DNA of 64,000 nucleotides from Agapanthus africanus (taxonomy: Eukaryota; Streptophyta; Magnoliopsida; Asparagales; Amaryllidaceae), in the NCBI GenBank assembly GCA_030015575.1, contig JASDDO010000016.1, positions 176,636,815 through 176,700,814 of the forward strand, read 5' to 3'. The notes below the pieces were generated by a model. That model ran no database searches, was not told the origin of the DNA, and saw nothing but the letters and a program-made list of their open reading frames with translations. Of this stretch, positions 36,090 through 48,100 are shown in pieces. Every line of letters begins with the position of its first letter. Positions within the stretch are counted from its first letter, which is position 1. A program made the position numbers and the translations under genes.

Positions 36090-37120
36090 ATACTACAGTT
36101 TTCTCGTAGACGGTGGGAGCGAGGATTGCATCATGTAGATGATGACCCAACTAGTTTGGAGCAGGCCATCACAAGTGGAGACTATGTGAAATGGCTGGAT
36201 GCTATGCGATCTAAGATGGAATCCATATACACCAGCAAAGTGTTGACTTCGCATGTTGCTCCTGAAGGAGTAAAATCTATCGGGAGCAAGAGGATCTTTG
36301 AGAAAGATAATTTGGTGTAGATGGAAAAGTTGAGACTTTCAAAGCTAGACTTGTCGCTAAGCTTAAGTCCATCAGGATCCTACTTGTTATTGCTGAATAC
36401 CATGACTACGATATCTGGCAGACTGCACGTCAAAACCGCTTTTCTAAATAGTGATTTAGAAGAGAGCATGTATATGACACTGCTATAGGGCTTCATAGAC
36501 AGTGAGAGCAGTGGAAGCATGTGCAAACTGCTTTAATCCATCTACGGGTTAAAGCAGGCATCGCGGAGATGGAACATCTGTTTTGATGAATCTGTCAAAG
36601 AGTTTGACTTCATCAAAAGGGTAGATGAACCATGTATAAATAAGAAGGTTGTAGAGAGTATGGTTGTCTTTCTCGTATTGTACGTAAATGACATACTCTT
36701 GATAGGAAAGGGTGTTCCTATGCTACACTCGGTCAAGCACCTCTTATCACACAGGTTCTCCATGAAAGATCTAACTGATGTCTCCTACATCCTGGGGATA
36801 TAGATCTATACTGATAGATCTAAACGGATTTGGATTTGTCCCAATCCAGGTACATAGACACCATGCTAAAGGGGTTTAGTATGGATGATTCTAAGCTTGG
36901 TAATGTACCCGCTTGTTCAGGAATCACTCTCTCCAAAATGATGTCTCTCGAGACTGATTTGGAGAGGGCTCGCATGCAAGAAATGCCCTATGCTTTGGCA
37001 GACGGGTCAATCATGTATGCGATGTTATATACCAGACCAGATGTAGCTTACTCACTAGGTGTAGTGAATAAGTATCAAAAAGATCTTTGGGAAAACCACT
37101 GGACAGCTGAAGAACATTCT
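36090..37120 (+). pseudogene. Copia H reverse transcriptase remnant
   Basis: Reads PTSLEQAITSGDYVKWLDAM, SKMESIYTSKVLT, a damaged middle (36300-36500, with part of the fingers lost), LKQASRRWNICFDES, EFDFIKRVDEPCINKK, LVLYVNDILLIGKG, FSMKD, then LSQSRYIDTMLKGFSMDDSK, PYALADGSIMYAM and TRPDVAYSLGVV. The YVDD box is YVND (36681-36692), a different aspartate from the one altered in copia B. Confidence 0.85.
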
Positions 37121-37640
37121 TAAGTGCTTGAGAAGGACTAAAGAGATGTTCTTGGTATATGGTAGCGGTGAACTCCGGATGGAGTCCGTTACCGATTCGA
37201 GCTTCCAGAGTGATAAGGACGACTGAAAGTCAGTCTCGGTTATTTTCTTCACCCTCGGTGGAGGGACGATATGTTGGAAGGGTTCCAAACTATATACCGT
37301 GGCAGACTCGTTGATAGAGGCTAATTACATCGCTACCAACGATGCTGCCAAAGAGGTTGCCTGGATGAAAAAGTTCATATGATGAACTTGGTTCCTACCA
37401 TTGAGCATCCAATCCCTCTGTATTGTGATGACAATGGAGTTGTGGCTTTGGCTTAGGAACTCCGATCCCGTCTGTGATCCAGACGTATTCTTAGACAGTA
37501 TCACCTGATCAAGGAGATAGTTGATCTCCGGGGGATCGAGATGAGGAGAGTTGACACAGAGGATAACACAGCGGATCCACTCACCGAGGCCATCCCCCAG
37601 ATGCTATTTGAGAGACTTTTGGGACGTTGGGTATGAGATA
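37121..37640 (+). pseudogene. Copia H RNase H remnant
   Basis: Frame-broken text equivalent to copia B RNase H: LKCLRRTKEMFLVYGSG, DSSFQSDKDD, a stretch with TVADSLIEANYIAT, LYCDDNGVVALA, the ILRQYHLIKEIVDLR region, and ADPLTEAIPQ before the PPT. Stops at several positions. Confidence 0.8.
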
Positions 37641-37662
37641 CTACAACAAATGGTCTTAGTGC

Positions 37663-37673
37663 AAGTGAGAGAT
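37663..37673 (+). other. Polypurine tract of copia H
   Basis: AAGTGAGAGAT before TGTTAGGAATA; one base off the AAGTGGGAGAT of B and E. Confidence 0.85.
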
Positions 37674-38848
37674 TGTTAGGAATATATATACCCTAGATGC
37701 CATTATTGATGATATAGTGGATGCTTGGACATATATATAGAGGACATTCTTGCTTGACATGATAATATGCTATCAAATTACCTTTATCTTAACATGTAGA
37801 CTGGTATTTATACTGTCTGTCTCTTACATGTTGATAAAGCCCTTAGGATATGTACTTGACTACCAGGATTATGATGAGAACGTACTAGTGGGGCCAGGAT
37901 GGTCAACAAGTACATCCTTTAACTGTTCCTAGTCGAGGGAATATCGAGACTAGGGCATCGATATTCCAGAGTAGACTAGTGTGTACGTTTCTTGTCCCTT
38001 AGAGTGTGATGGCTGATCCCACAGCCCTTGGTGTGTGACATCAAAGATTGTACACAAGTGCTCATTGGAGAATGGGTACACTGAACGGACTCGCCGAGGA
38101 CTCCTAGTTGGTATTATACCTATCGTCAGATAGCAGTCCTCTGGTGACACTGGTACAGGTTAGTCTGTAGACCCGAGATCGTCATAGACTCTTGTGTGGC
38201 TCCCACTGTGCTTTGATTTCCTCCCTACCATGCACAAAGGAGACACGCAAACAGGTGGATTTTGGGTATAGTCCCGAGTCGCATGGAGATAATGAGCGAT
38301 AGGAGGGGTTTCGTCTCTCCCGGTATTGGGTGTTGATGTTGCGCTATGCTCGATTGGCTATAACTGGAAGTCCCTGGCCAGGGCTGCTGCTGAGATTTAC
38401 TGATAAGTGTTATCAGTAGTTTCTCGAACCGTTATAGGTCAGACATCGGCATGACTTATCACATTATTGGGGTCTGACGTTTACCACCCCTAGACATGAT
38501 ATGCCACTTATAAGATAAAGAGACCGGGCTGTACGGTAGTGTTACTAATAGGCTTCATGAAGTCTATGGACAAGCTTGCTTGTTGATCTTCATATCGCTC
38601 AATACCCGGGTAGCCGTTACGTCCAGCTAGTACCGCTGACGGCTTGTGGGTCACTGATGTGATCATCACCTACTGCTGGCGTATTGACGAGTCTTTAGAG
38701 TCCCACACAGAAGTTCCCTCGTTCAAGCGAGACGAAGTAGGACACATATGTGATATGTGTGTGGGCCGGATTAAATACGTGTATGTGATACCGTATTGTA
38801 ATCTGGCAGTTATCTGTTATCAAGTTCGGTTATATGCGATATAACAAG

Positions 38849-38954
38849 ATTATCGAATCAAGTGTTGATTTGATAATGTGATATACAGATAAATGATATT
38901 AGTCGATCATATGTGATATAACCGGATTATTAAATCAAGTGTTGATTTAATAAT
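38849..38954 (+). other. Tandem GTG-triloop hairpins in LTR H
   Basis: First (38849-38877): 13 pairs, one G-T. Second (38926-38954): ATTATTAAATCAA and its exact complement around GTG, 13 perfect pairs. They sit in two degenerate tandem units that each also contain GTGATATAACCGGATTAT-like text. Confidence 0.75.
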
Positions 38955-39052
38955 GTGATATATATTATATGTGATATAATTATATCTTAACTAATATCAT
39001 TAGCTCACTAATTATTCTTCATATATATATTAATATATATGATATTTATATT

Positions 39053-39078
39053 TATATATATATATATATATATATATA
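39053..39078. repeat. TA microsatellite in LTR H
   Basis: Uninterrupted alternating TA run of about 26 bases. Confidence 0.85.
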
Positions 39079-39646
39079 ATGAAGCATGCTTGAATTTCTA
39101 TTTTTGAGAAAAATAGAAATGAGGTTGAAAATGAGAGCATGGTTGCAAGCATGGGCTTTATTCTTTATTTATTCATCTTGACTCACTATTCAAGCATGGT
39201 TCCAATTTTATATTGCAAAATTCCATGCTTGAATGAGTGGGGGTCAAGGGTTGCCATTCATTCTTAGCTCATTCCAACAGTTAGCCATTTTCCATGCATG
39301 CTCTTTTCTTGAGTTGCTCTTGCTCCTCATCTTCTTCCTCTTCATGGCTTCAAAAATACAAACCCTTACATGTGATGTGAATCATGGATTTTTGAATACA
39401 TTAGTGAGCAAATAAAATCCCCTACTTCACCATCCTACACTTGACTAGCGATCGAGTGTAGCGTGTTTACTACGCTAAAAAGTTTAGTGTAGAGATAGCT
39501 TGAGGTGGAGGAACTTCGCGTGGATCATCTTCGGCACGAAGGTCATCGGAGGAAGCTCGTCCAAAGCCTCAAGTGGAGCCTAGTGGAGTCGCGGGACTAC
39601 TACACGGAGCATGTGAAGTGAAGGACTTGATCTTCAAGGGTATAAC

Positions 39647-42600
39647 TGTCACGACCCGAAGGTACGGAACGTGACTGGCACTTAGATTACGAGACGTCTC
39701 AAGGCGTAACGTAACCTAAGTCAGCCAAAGCCCAGAAAATCTAAACCATAAATAATAAGAGTGAAGGAAAACCTTTTATGGAAATGAATTTAAACCAATT
39801 AAGCTATATTAATCCCTTTTTTTTTAAATATAAAAAAAATCGAAAATTTCGGCAGAGTCTCCTTTGTAAAAACTGGCCCCAAACGGGTACAAACAAGATA
39901 TATAAACCTGTAATGATAGAATGGCATCCCCAAGCGGGAGCTAGCTCTTCGCCCAAGGCGGATCACAACCACAAACAATGAATATATCAAATAATGCGAA
40001 ATAAAAAAAAGTATAAAAGCAGCACGTCGGCTCAAATGAGCATCGACACCAAACCAAAATATAAGTCTCAAATCTCACCGTCTAGTCCAATACACAAGGG
40101 TAGATGGATTATACTAGATAAAAAATAAAAATAAACGGTGGGAGCAAAAGCAAATCCTCCAAAACCCACCTGTGAGAAAGCTGCAAGCCGAAGCAATGAA
40201 GTGAAATAGAAGATACGTCCACCGCTACTGCGCTGACGGGTCAGACCTGCAAGACACTATGGCACAACGGGGGTGAGTTGCCAACTCGTGAGTAGTAAGT
40301 AACATCTAATAAAGCTATCGTAAGAATGCACGCAAATCCGTCTCAACCAACATATCATGACATGATGCGATGCCCTAGTATGTATGCACAGAAATGCATA
40401 ATCAACACGAAATCTCTATATGTTAGATAAGAGAAAAATCTGTGTTCTTATCTTAAAACTTCTGTAGGTATCATCAATGAAATCATCAGAAAACCGTGTC
40501 AAGCATCGACACAAAATATGGATATATATATCTGTCTCAATGTATCACTATGTCAATATCTCGATACCTCGGGCACCGTCAGACCGGATCGGCCTATATC
40601 ATCAAATCTCACGACAACGGTCGGTATCCTACGGATATCCGCCGCGCCAGACATCACCTGTAGGTAGTCTTCCCCTGCCAGGCTCATCGTCTACAACTCG
40701 AGCTTCTTGCCCCGGGGTACCATACCGGGTCCATAATGTACCAGAGACGGTTCATTCACTCCTCGAATCGGATCTCGAAATCCTATATAAAACATGAAAA
40801 CTCTTGGTGGACGACACATACATCACGAGAAAACCGCAACTTGCATTTTAAAACATAATGAGTTTGGAAAATTCTTGAGGTTTCCCCAAAATCCAGAAAT
40901 CTCATCAATACAGAAATTCTCAAGAAGCGTCATAATACAACAATATGTGATAAAATGATACTGTCTACAATATCCATAACATGAGATGCGAATTATGACT
41001 GAAAATCTATATATGACTGATGATGAGATGTGTAATATATATATATGCAACTATCAGTTTAAATACCATGTATGATGCACATGTTTTAATGCGGATCTAG
41101 CAAGTTTCTAAGTGTTCGTGGTATAACAATTACCGAAGGCGTGTGTGTGTTCACATGAATAGTGCACGTGCAGCATGAACCAATGGTAATGGTGCAAGTG
41201 TCCTATAAGATGATATGACATATATATCTATTTATACATATAACGATGTGATGCAATGAGATGGCTAACTAGGAACTTCACATATAAGTAAATATTTTAA
41301 ATAATAATAAACCGTCGGGCGCCTCGCGCTATCCAGACGATCCCCCCATAGATGTATACATCTACTCACCGGGACGCCTCGGCTATACTGATCCGATCTC
41401 CGCCTGTCTTTACGCACAGCGTCCTACACCTCTGCACCCGACCATAGGATCATACACAAGAAATAAAAGGATAAATATATGAATAGTTGCGGAACAAACG
41501 ACACAATTTATTTACGCGCACAACCTTGATGCGCACAAAATTGGTGCACAGAACGCGCCCGCGACAACGCCACAAACTACAACTAGAGTTGCTACACGGA
41601 ACAACCACCAATCCTAGTACCCATTCGTACCAATTGCGCATCCCTAATACTTAAAATATTTTATGAATTAGGTTGTAGTTCAATTCAATCTCAAACTTAC
41701 TAAAAACCCATTTTGCAAAAATAACACCTAGTAAGCATTTTTTTCCATTTTTGTTCAATCTTGAAGTTTTAACAATTTTAGTGGCCACATTGCTCACATA
41801 ATATCTTAACTAAATCACCCAAACCATTACTTAAATTTTATATCACCAATTTAATTAAATCCTAAAAATATAGTTTGCAAAATATTCTAATTCAAAAAAA
41901 AAATTCTTAAGGTAACACTTTACAATTTAACAACTTGACTAGAATTTGCATAATCTAAGATGTTAAACTACATATTATAACCCTACTCAAATAATAAAAA
42001 CCCTAACTTTATTTGAAATCCTTCTCTTGAATTTTTCTATCTTGCAATTTAAAACCAAAATTAAACACCTAACAAGCTAGATTGAAGTAATTAGCAACTA
42101 ATTAAGTATGGGGTTAGGATTTATACCTTTAAGTTTTGGGATTCAAACATGAAAACTTATCTCCAAAATGCCATCTTGCTCCTTGATTTCATGTTAGCTT
42201 GGGCAAGAAATAATGGGTAAGGGTTTAGTTAGGGATTAGTTATGTTTTATATGGATTTTTTGAAGAAAAATAAAGAATTTTCTTGAAGAGAAAAAGGGGG
42301 TGGAAAATGGGCAGCAGTTGAGGATGTTTCGGCCAGGGAAATTTGAAGGAGGAGAGAGAGAGAAGAGTGTGTGGATAAGTCTAGAACCTCCCCAAATAAT
42401 TACCTCATTAAACCTTTTCTTTAACTATTTAATCTCATATATTTTGTTGCTAGGAAAAGTGTTGAAGAGAGAGAGAGAGAATGAGGGGCTGCACAACTTG
42501 GCTCGGCCATGTGAGGAGTGTGTGTGTGTGGGGGGGGGGGGGTTGTATAAAAATTTTCCATGTAAAAAACACCCCTCAAGTTTCCATAATTGCAATTTAC

Positions 42601-43020
42601 AACATTTCCTAGTTTAAATTTATTTTATTTTATTTTTCCCTTGACCCTAGGAACACTAGAACTTGGAATAACTTGATTAAAAATTATGTTACAAACTAGG
42701 TTTTAGTTTGTTATGGTTTCTAAGTATGTAAGTAACCCATTCAAATTTTTTTTTTACACTAATTAAATGTTTAATTTAAAGCTTATAATAATAATTAAAA
42801 TAATTAATTAAGAAAAAATATTTAGGTAGACTAGAAATTTATATGTGACCAAATAATATTAATTACTAGCAAATTTCATAGTTAAAATAGGCGTATTTAA
42901 ATTTATATCGAAAAATAATTATAGTTAAGTTTTACGGAAAATACAATTTATTTTACCGATTATCAGAAAATTCACCTAAAGGATTTTATTTAATTATTTA
43001 TTTATTTTTAAAACGTTACA
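39647..43020 (-). repeat. 3' LTR of gypsy G2
   Basis: 3,374 bp from TGTCACGACCC to AACGTTACA on the plus strand. Followed by a reverse-complement PPT. Includes a GT run joined to a G run (about 42518-42542) and AT-rich stretches. No gene is supported; the open frames here are short and unshared. Confidence 0.85.
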
Positions 43021-43034
43021 ATCTTCCCCCCTTA
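43021..43034 (-). other. Polypurine tract of gypsy G2
   Basis: Minus strand reads TTAAGGGGGGAAGAT just before the LTR, the same form as G1's tract. Confidence 0.85.
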
Positions 43035-43064
43035 ATGAAATTCGGTCCCCGAATTTAAATCTAA

Positions 43065-45966
43065 CTACGCGCATGGGAAATAGCTCACTCTCATCTCGTC
43101 CCCGGCTCCCCCACGTGCTCTCTTTGCCGCTCGGGCCAAGCCAAAGAACCAAAACGGTCGTATGACCTCGGACCTCGGTTCCATCATTTGCCGATCCAGA
43201 AAAAAACTATCTGCTGTTTGGTGAAAGAAGGTTTGCGCTCCAGCTGAAACATCTGGTGCTATAATGCGTAAGAGGGTCATCAAGATACTTGCGGAGTATC
43301 GATACCTGAAATACGGTGTACCTCGGGAAGGCTGGGTGGAAGAGCCAAATGATAAACAACTGTGCTAATATGCTCAAAAATCTCTAAGGGACCCCCATAG
43401 CTGGATCTAATCTTTCCTCCCCTCCTGAATCTCAACACGCCCTTTCCTCGGATAAGCCTTTAAGAAAACATGATCGCCAACAGTAAACTTAAGCCTATGC
43501 CGATGTCGGTCTACATAAGATTTCTGCCCCTCCTGGGCCGCTCTCAACCTATCCTGAATCACTGAATCCTTTCGGTCTTTTCATACACCATCTGTGGCCC
43601 CAAAATACTACTCTCACTTACGGTGATCGACGTTTCCTCCTATATAATATCTTGAAGGGTGCCGTCTAAATCTTCTCCTCGAAGCTGTTATTATTGGAAA
43701 ACTCTATCAATGGTAAGTGGCGATCCCAACTGCCATGAAATCTAGAAAACAAGCTCTGAGTATGTCCTCAAGAATCTGAATGGTCTTTTCTGATTTACCG
43801 TCGGACTGCGGATAGTAAACTGCACTGAATCTCAATTGGTGTCCAAAGCCTCCTGAAGTTTCTGCCATAGCCGGCTGGTGAACTTGGTGCCTCTATCGGA
43901 CCTAAAACAAGTCGGAACTCTATGTAGTCGCACCATCTTATCAACATATATCTGAGCATACTAAACGAATCCGAAAATGGTCTTGACTGGAAAAAATGAG
44001 CTTCTTCCCATCAATCGGTCTCCGATTACTCGAATAGTGTCATACTCTCAACTGATCTTAGGTAGATCCACGATAAAATTCATAGAAATTTTCTCCCATT
44101 TCCACTTCAGAATGGGCAAAGGTTGTAATTCTCCTGCTGACCCCCGGCCCTGACTTGCAGATAAGTCAGCATCCTGAAACAAATCTATGACATCTTTTTT
44201 TTCATCCCTTCACATGATATCCGGACGACATTAAACTTTTCGATCGATTAATCAAAGTCGCACAATTCCCCTAAGAGTTCAACACTTGAGTACAGTTTAA
44301 TGATATCCAGTACATGCCACAGTACCTGCGGACCAGCCATAGAAGGGCAAACCCAAGCCTCACTAATGGCACCGCGGAACTGCTGCAAACCCTAAGGTTC
44401 AAAAGCGTTCCCATGGTCATTAAGTCGAGTTAGGGTTTCATTCTTCTAGAGGGTCCACAGAATTACTTGCATGATTTTCCGAATACATTAAACTCTTGTG
44501 GTCCGTGAATATTTGGCACGACTCGTCTCCAAATCTTAAGTGTAAAAACCATTGCGGCTGTCTCTAAATCATGCATGAAATAGTTTTACTCACGCTTCTT
44601 CAACTGCCGAGAAACATCGCAATAATCGACAACACGGCTTGATCCTGAAGGCAAGACAATACTAGCACCGAAATCAAACGAATCTTAAACTGCTAACAGC
44701 TCTGCTTGCATGCCTTATTCCAACGAAAAGAAACGCCCTTCCGGGTCACCCGGTTAACATTGCAGCTATATGCGAAAAATCCTGTACGAAATATCAATAG
44801 TATACGCCCAAAATCCAACATTCTGAGAACCTCCGTCACTGATACAGGTCTGGGCCTATGCTGAACGGCCTCGATCTCATTCGGTTCATTAAGTCCATAA
44901 AAGCTACTGGGCATTAGTGAGCTCGAACGACATCACTAAAAACTAATAACACCCGAAACTTGCGAGAAAAACAGTCTTCGGAATATCATCCTCTCGAACC
45001 CACAACTGGTAGTAGCCTGACCGCAAGTCAGTCTTCAAGAAACATCCCACACAGTAACCCAATTCAACTGACAACAACCAATACATAGACGCAAACGGCC
45101 GTCCTTCTGACGAACAGGACAGGAGATCCCCAAGGTGACGCACTCGGACGAACAAGCACTTATTCGACAAATCTTGCAACTGTCCCTTCAGTTCTTAACG
45201 CTTCGCCGGAAATCAATTTAAAGCAGAACACAATTTCGCGCTCTGGCGACAAACCAAGAAACTTGTCTGGAAGACATCTGGAAACTTTCTCACCATCGGG
45301 ACCTGGTCCAACGGGACTTATACGGCTCCAACATCGCAAACATACGCCAAGAATTTCTGATATCCCTTTATCTCAAAATATGACTAGCGCCAAAAAAAGA
45401 ACTCAAGCTGCGAAAGGCGACGCTACGGTCTCCCCGAAAATAAGAACTAGCTTACCCGGAAACCAAATCCGACTGCCTCCTCTCGGCAGTCCACGGATGC
45501 ATAACACGTGGCTAACCACTCCATGCTCAGAAGGACTTCGAAGTCAAGCATATCGGGAAGAATCAAATCGACAAAAGAATCCTTCTCTCTGATGCAAGCG
45601 AATCATGAACGAACAACATATCGAGCGACCAAAAGATTAGCCTGTCACAATGGCGTCTATCTAACCGTCACTTAGCTGGCATACTAGTACAAATCCGCTT
45701 TGGTCCAGAACGAACGAAGTCTCATAAATGCGCTCCTCTAACAGTAAGGTTGCATCCATCGCGGCCGCATGAGTGTCAAAATGCTGGGTGCCTATGGCAA
45801 GAATTAACAGCACGATAAATCTCCACACTAACCTCTTATCTGTCTCTCCTCAGTGTCCACCAGGTAAGGAGCATATCGAACCACAAAAAAATCTGAATGT
45901 CGTACTCGGACACTGCCATCTCTGAAGTCTTACGCAAGGGCTCGAAACTACGAGCTCGGGAATCTC
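43065..45966 (-). pseudogene. Gypsy G2 decayed pol
   Basis: Read right to left on the minus strand. A protease-like start (FDTHAAAMDATLLLEERIYETSFVLDQ, about 45690-45780). RT at 44943-45179, with [24 protein letters not shown], the gypsy KIDLRSGYHQ..DIPKT motif. Integrase C-terminus: KFTVGDHVFLKAYPRKGRVE (about 43430-43490), VVYHLALPPSLP and, in a shifted frame, VFQVSILRKYLDDPLTHY (43250-43380). A last piece with TVLVLWLGPSGKESTWGS (about 43090-43150) resembles the chromodomain TWE tail. Many stops; no frame is functional. Confidence 0.8.
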
Positions 45967-48087
45967 TGTTGGAGATAGTGCCCTCAGAGTCAATTATTGG
46001 ATCACAGACACGTGATTGCAATGATTGAGGGAGGACCTGTCCCAGTAGGATAGTCTTACTCAAGATGATAGTATGCTATCTGGTTTATCTTTATCATCGT
46101 GTACTACTTTAGATGACCTTACGAGTCGCTATTACACGTTGATAGAGCCCTTAGGATTCTTGCTTGACTACCAGCAGTATGAGGGCGATCATATACGTCG
46201 GAGCTGGGGTCTATAAGCACATCCTTAAAAGGTCCCTAGTCGTGGGAGTTTCGTGACAGAGCATCGATACTCCGGAGTAGACTAGTGTATACAGTCGAGA
46301 CCCCGACAAGGGGCGGTGGCCGGTCTCACAAGCCACTGGTGTCAGTTGGTTCACCTAAGATGTATACAGGTGCTCATTGGGTTATGAGTACACCGGACAG
46401 GACTCGCCGGGAACCTGCTAGTTGGGATTATACCTGATGTCAGATAGCAGTTCCCTGGTGACATGTGTACAGGTTAGTTCATCGACCTGAGATCGTCATT
46501 TGTCTCGTGTGAGTTCCCACTGTGCTTTGATTACTACCCTACCACGCTCAAAGGAGACGTGCAAATAGGTTTTAGTTGGGTACAGTCCCGAGCCACATGG
46601 AGGCAGTGAGCGGATCTGCAGGGGTTCGTCTCTCCCGGTATTGGGGGTGAGGTCGCGCTGTGTCTAGGAGAGCCAGTACATGAAAATTCCTTGGCCAAGG
46701 CAGGAGATTTACTGGTAGGTATTCCAGTAGTATCTCAGGGTGTTCTGGGCTACACTCTGACACGACTTGTACCGCTTTTGGGGGTCTGACTTTTACCAAC
46801 CCCCTAGGCCCGCCATGCGATGCTCATAGACGAACGGACCGGACTGTACGGATATTGTCACTGACAGGCTCAGTAGGGTGTCAGGATGAGTTCGCTCACA
46901 GACGTCCCTTTTGGTCAATAGCTGGTGGCCCGTCACGTATGGCTAATACCTCTGACATGCTAGTGGTTAAATCCACAGCCATAGTATTGACGAGTCTTTA
47001 GAGTCCACCACACACAGTTACTCAGGTTTCGGGTGAAAAGCTGTAGAGGCCGTATGGAGATATGGCAGGGTTCGATCAGATACGTGCGGTATTGCACGGA
47101 TCGTGATCGGACGGATTTTACTAGCGGGCTTTGGTTTAAGCCAGATCCTAGTATTAGATAGTGTAGATTTTTGTCTCTTTGCATTTGTGTTCAATGGGAA
47201 TACAAATGCAGGTATGTATATGCAGTAGCGGGGTTTTCCTGTAATTTATTACGGGATCAGTTTTCTAAAGTTGCCAGTTTGCATTCCGTTCCAGCCGGTT
47301 TTTCTTTGTTCCTTCACGGCCGGACTTATTGGTGGAGGGGGTTATTTGCAGTTGTGCAAATAACATTTGTGGAGGGGTTTTCTTGCATATGATGGCTTCA
47401 TGATTAGACTAGTATCATGAGATTCTTTTTCTTTCTTATCTTTTGCATTTATGAGAAAAGAATGGATTAGATTTTGATGGGGTTGAGATTAGAAATGAGT
47501 GTGACTTTTTTTCTACACATATTGATCCCCTTTGTCCTCTTGAAAAAGATTCTTCTTTTTCCCACCCACTTGAAAAGAGGCCGGCCACTTTTGAGGAGAA
47601 GAGAGAGAGTTCATTGGTGTGGCAATTTTCTTGATCTCATTTTCTTTGCAAAAAAAATGAGAGAACCATTATTCCTCCAAAGTTCATTCTTCATTTCCTC
47701 CACCATGGCAACTAACTAAACCCCAAAAGAGACAAGCTACTACACTACATCTACAACTAATCTTGGACGCGTCGGCTAGCCAACTTCACGCCCGAGTTTC
47801 CTCGGTCCAGAGGTGGGAGCCCGTAAAAGAAATCGGCTATGTGGTGCCCTTTCCGACGAGGACGTGACGGACGGAGATTCCGCGGGAGATCGGAGTGGAG
47901 ACGAAGACCTAAGGACACGGATCACTTGGTATACTTCTCTACTCTTATTCTAGTTTGCTAGTAGCTAGGTTAACGGCCCGATCCGGGTTAAAAGTGCGCA
48001 GTGGTGCCGGTTTGCAGTTTCGCAAAGTTTTTCATTTCCGCGGTTCCGACGTCGGATCGACGGCCGGGGCGCCGCCGTGCACTTACA
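45967..48087 (+). repeat. 5' LTR of copia D
   Basis: 2,121 bp, TGTTGGAGATAGTGCCCTCAG to GTGCACTTACA. Contains the palindrome variant CCTTGGCCAAGG (46689-46700) followed by a GAGAT..ACTGG / CCAGT..ATCTC stem (46704-46736), and the GAGTCTTTAGAGTCC block near 46990. Confidence 0.88.
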
Positions 48088-48088
48088 T

Positions 48089-48100
48089 TGGTATCAGAGC
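48089..48100 (+). other. Primer binding site of copia D
   Basis: TGGTATCAGAGC, one base after the LTR. Confidence 0.92.

Larger units (their letters stand above)
32102..39646 (+). mobile_element. Ty1/copia retrotransposon H (partial, gag-less, oldest layer)
   Basis: Plus-strand copia whose leader begins at the right edge of copia C, so its 5' LTR and PBS should lie left of the window. Contains leader, decayed PR-IN-RT-RNase H, PPT and most of a 3' LTR, which is cut at 39646 by gypsy G2. It is the container for everything to its left (through C) and, via its LTR, for G2, D, S2 and E. Confidence 0.85.
37674..39646 (+). repeat. 3' LTR of copia H (truncated by G2 insertion)
   Basis: Starts TGTTAGGAATATATATACCC. 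Related to but clearly diverged from the E-family LTR. Holds three dyads: 37938-37967 (GGAATATCGA / TCGATATTCC), the palindrome at 38372-38383, and 38398-38418 (TACTGATAA / TTATCAGTA), plus two GTG-loop hairpins (38849-38877, 38926-38954). A TA run lies at 39053-39078. The sequence is interrupted at 39647 by G2 after ATAAC. Confidence 0.88.
39647..45966 (-). mobile_element. Ty3/gypsy retrotransposon G2 (partial)
   Basis: Minus-strand gypsy inserted into H's 3' LTR after ATAAC (39642-39646). The 3' LTR is on the left, then PPT and decayed pol. It is cut at 45967 by copia D; the rest would lie right of the window. It shares LTR words with G1 (for example GAGTTGGCAACTCACCCCCG), so it belongs to the same broad lineage. 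Confidence 0.85.

Noticed and set aside
42518..42542. GT run plus G run as a possible G-quadruplex or regulatory site
   Set aside because: Single homopolymer-type run inside a decayed LTR and prone to sequencing error; listed only as part of the G2 LTR.
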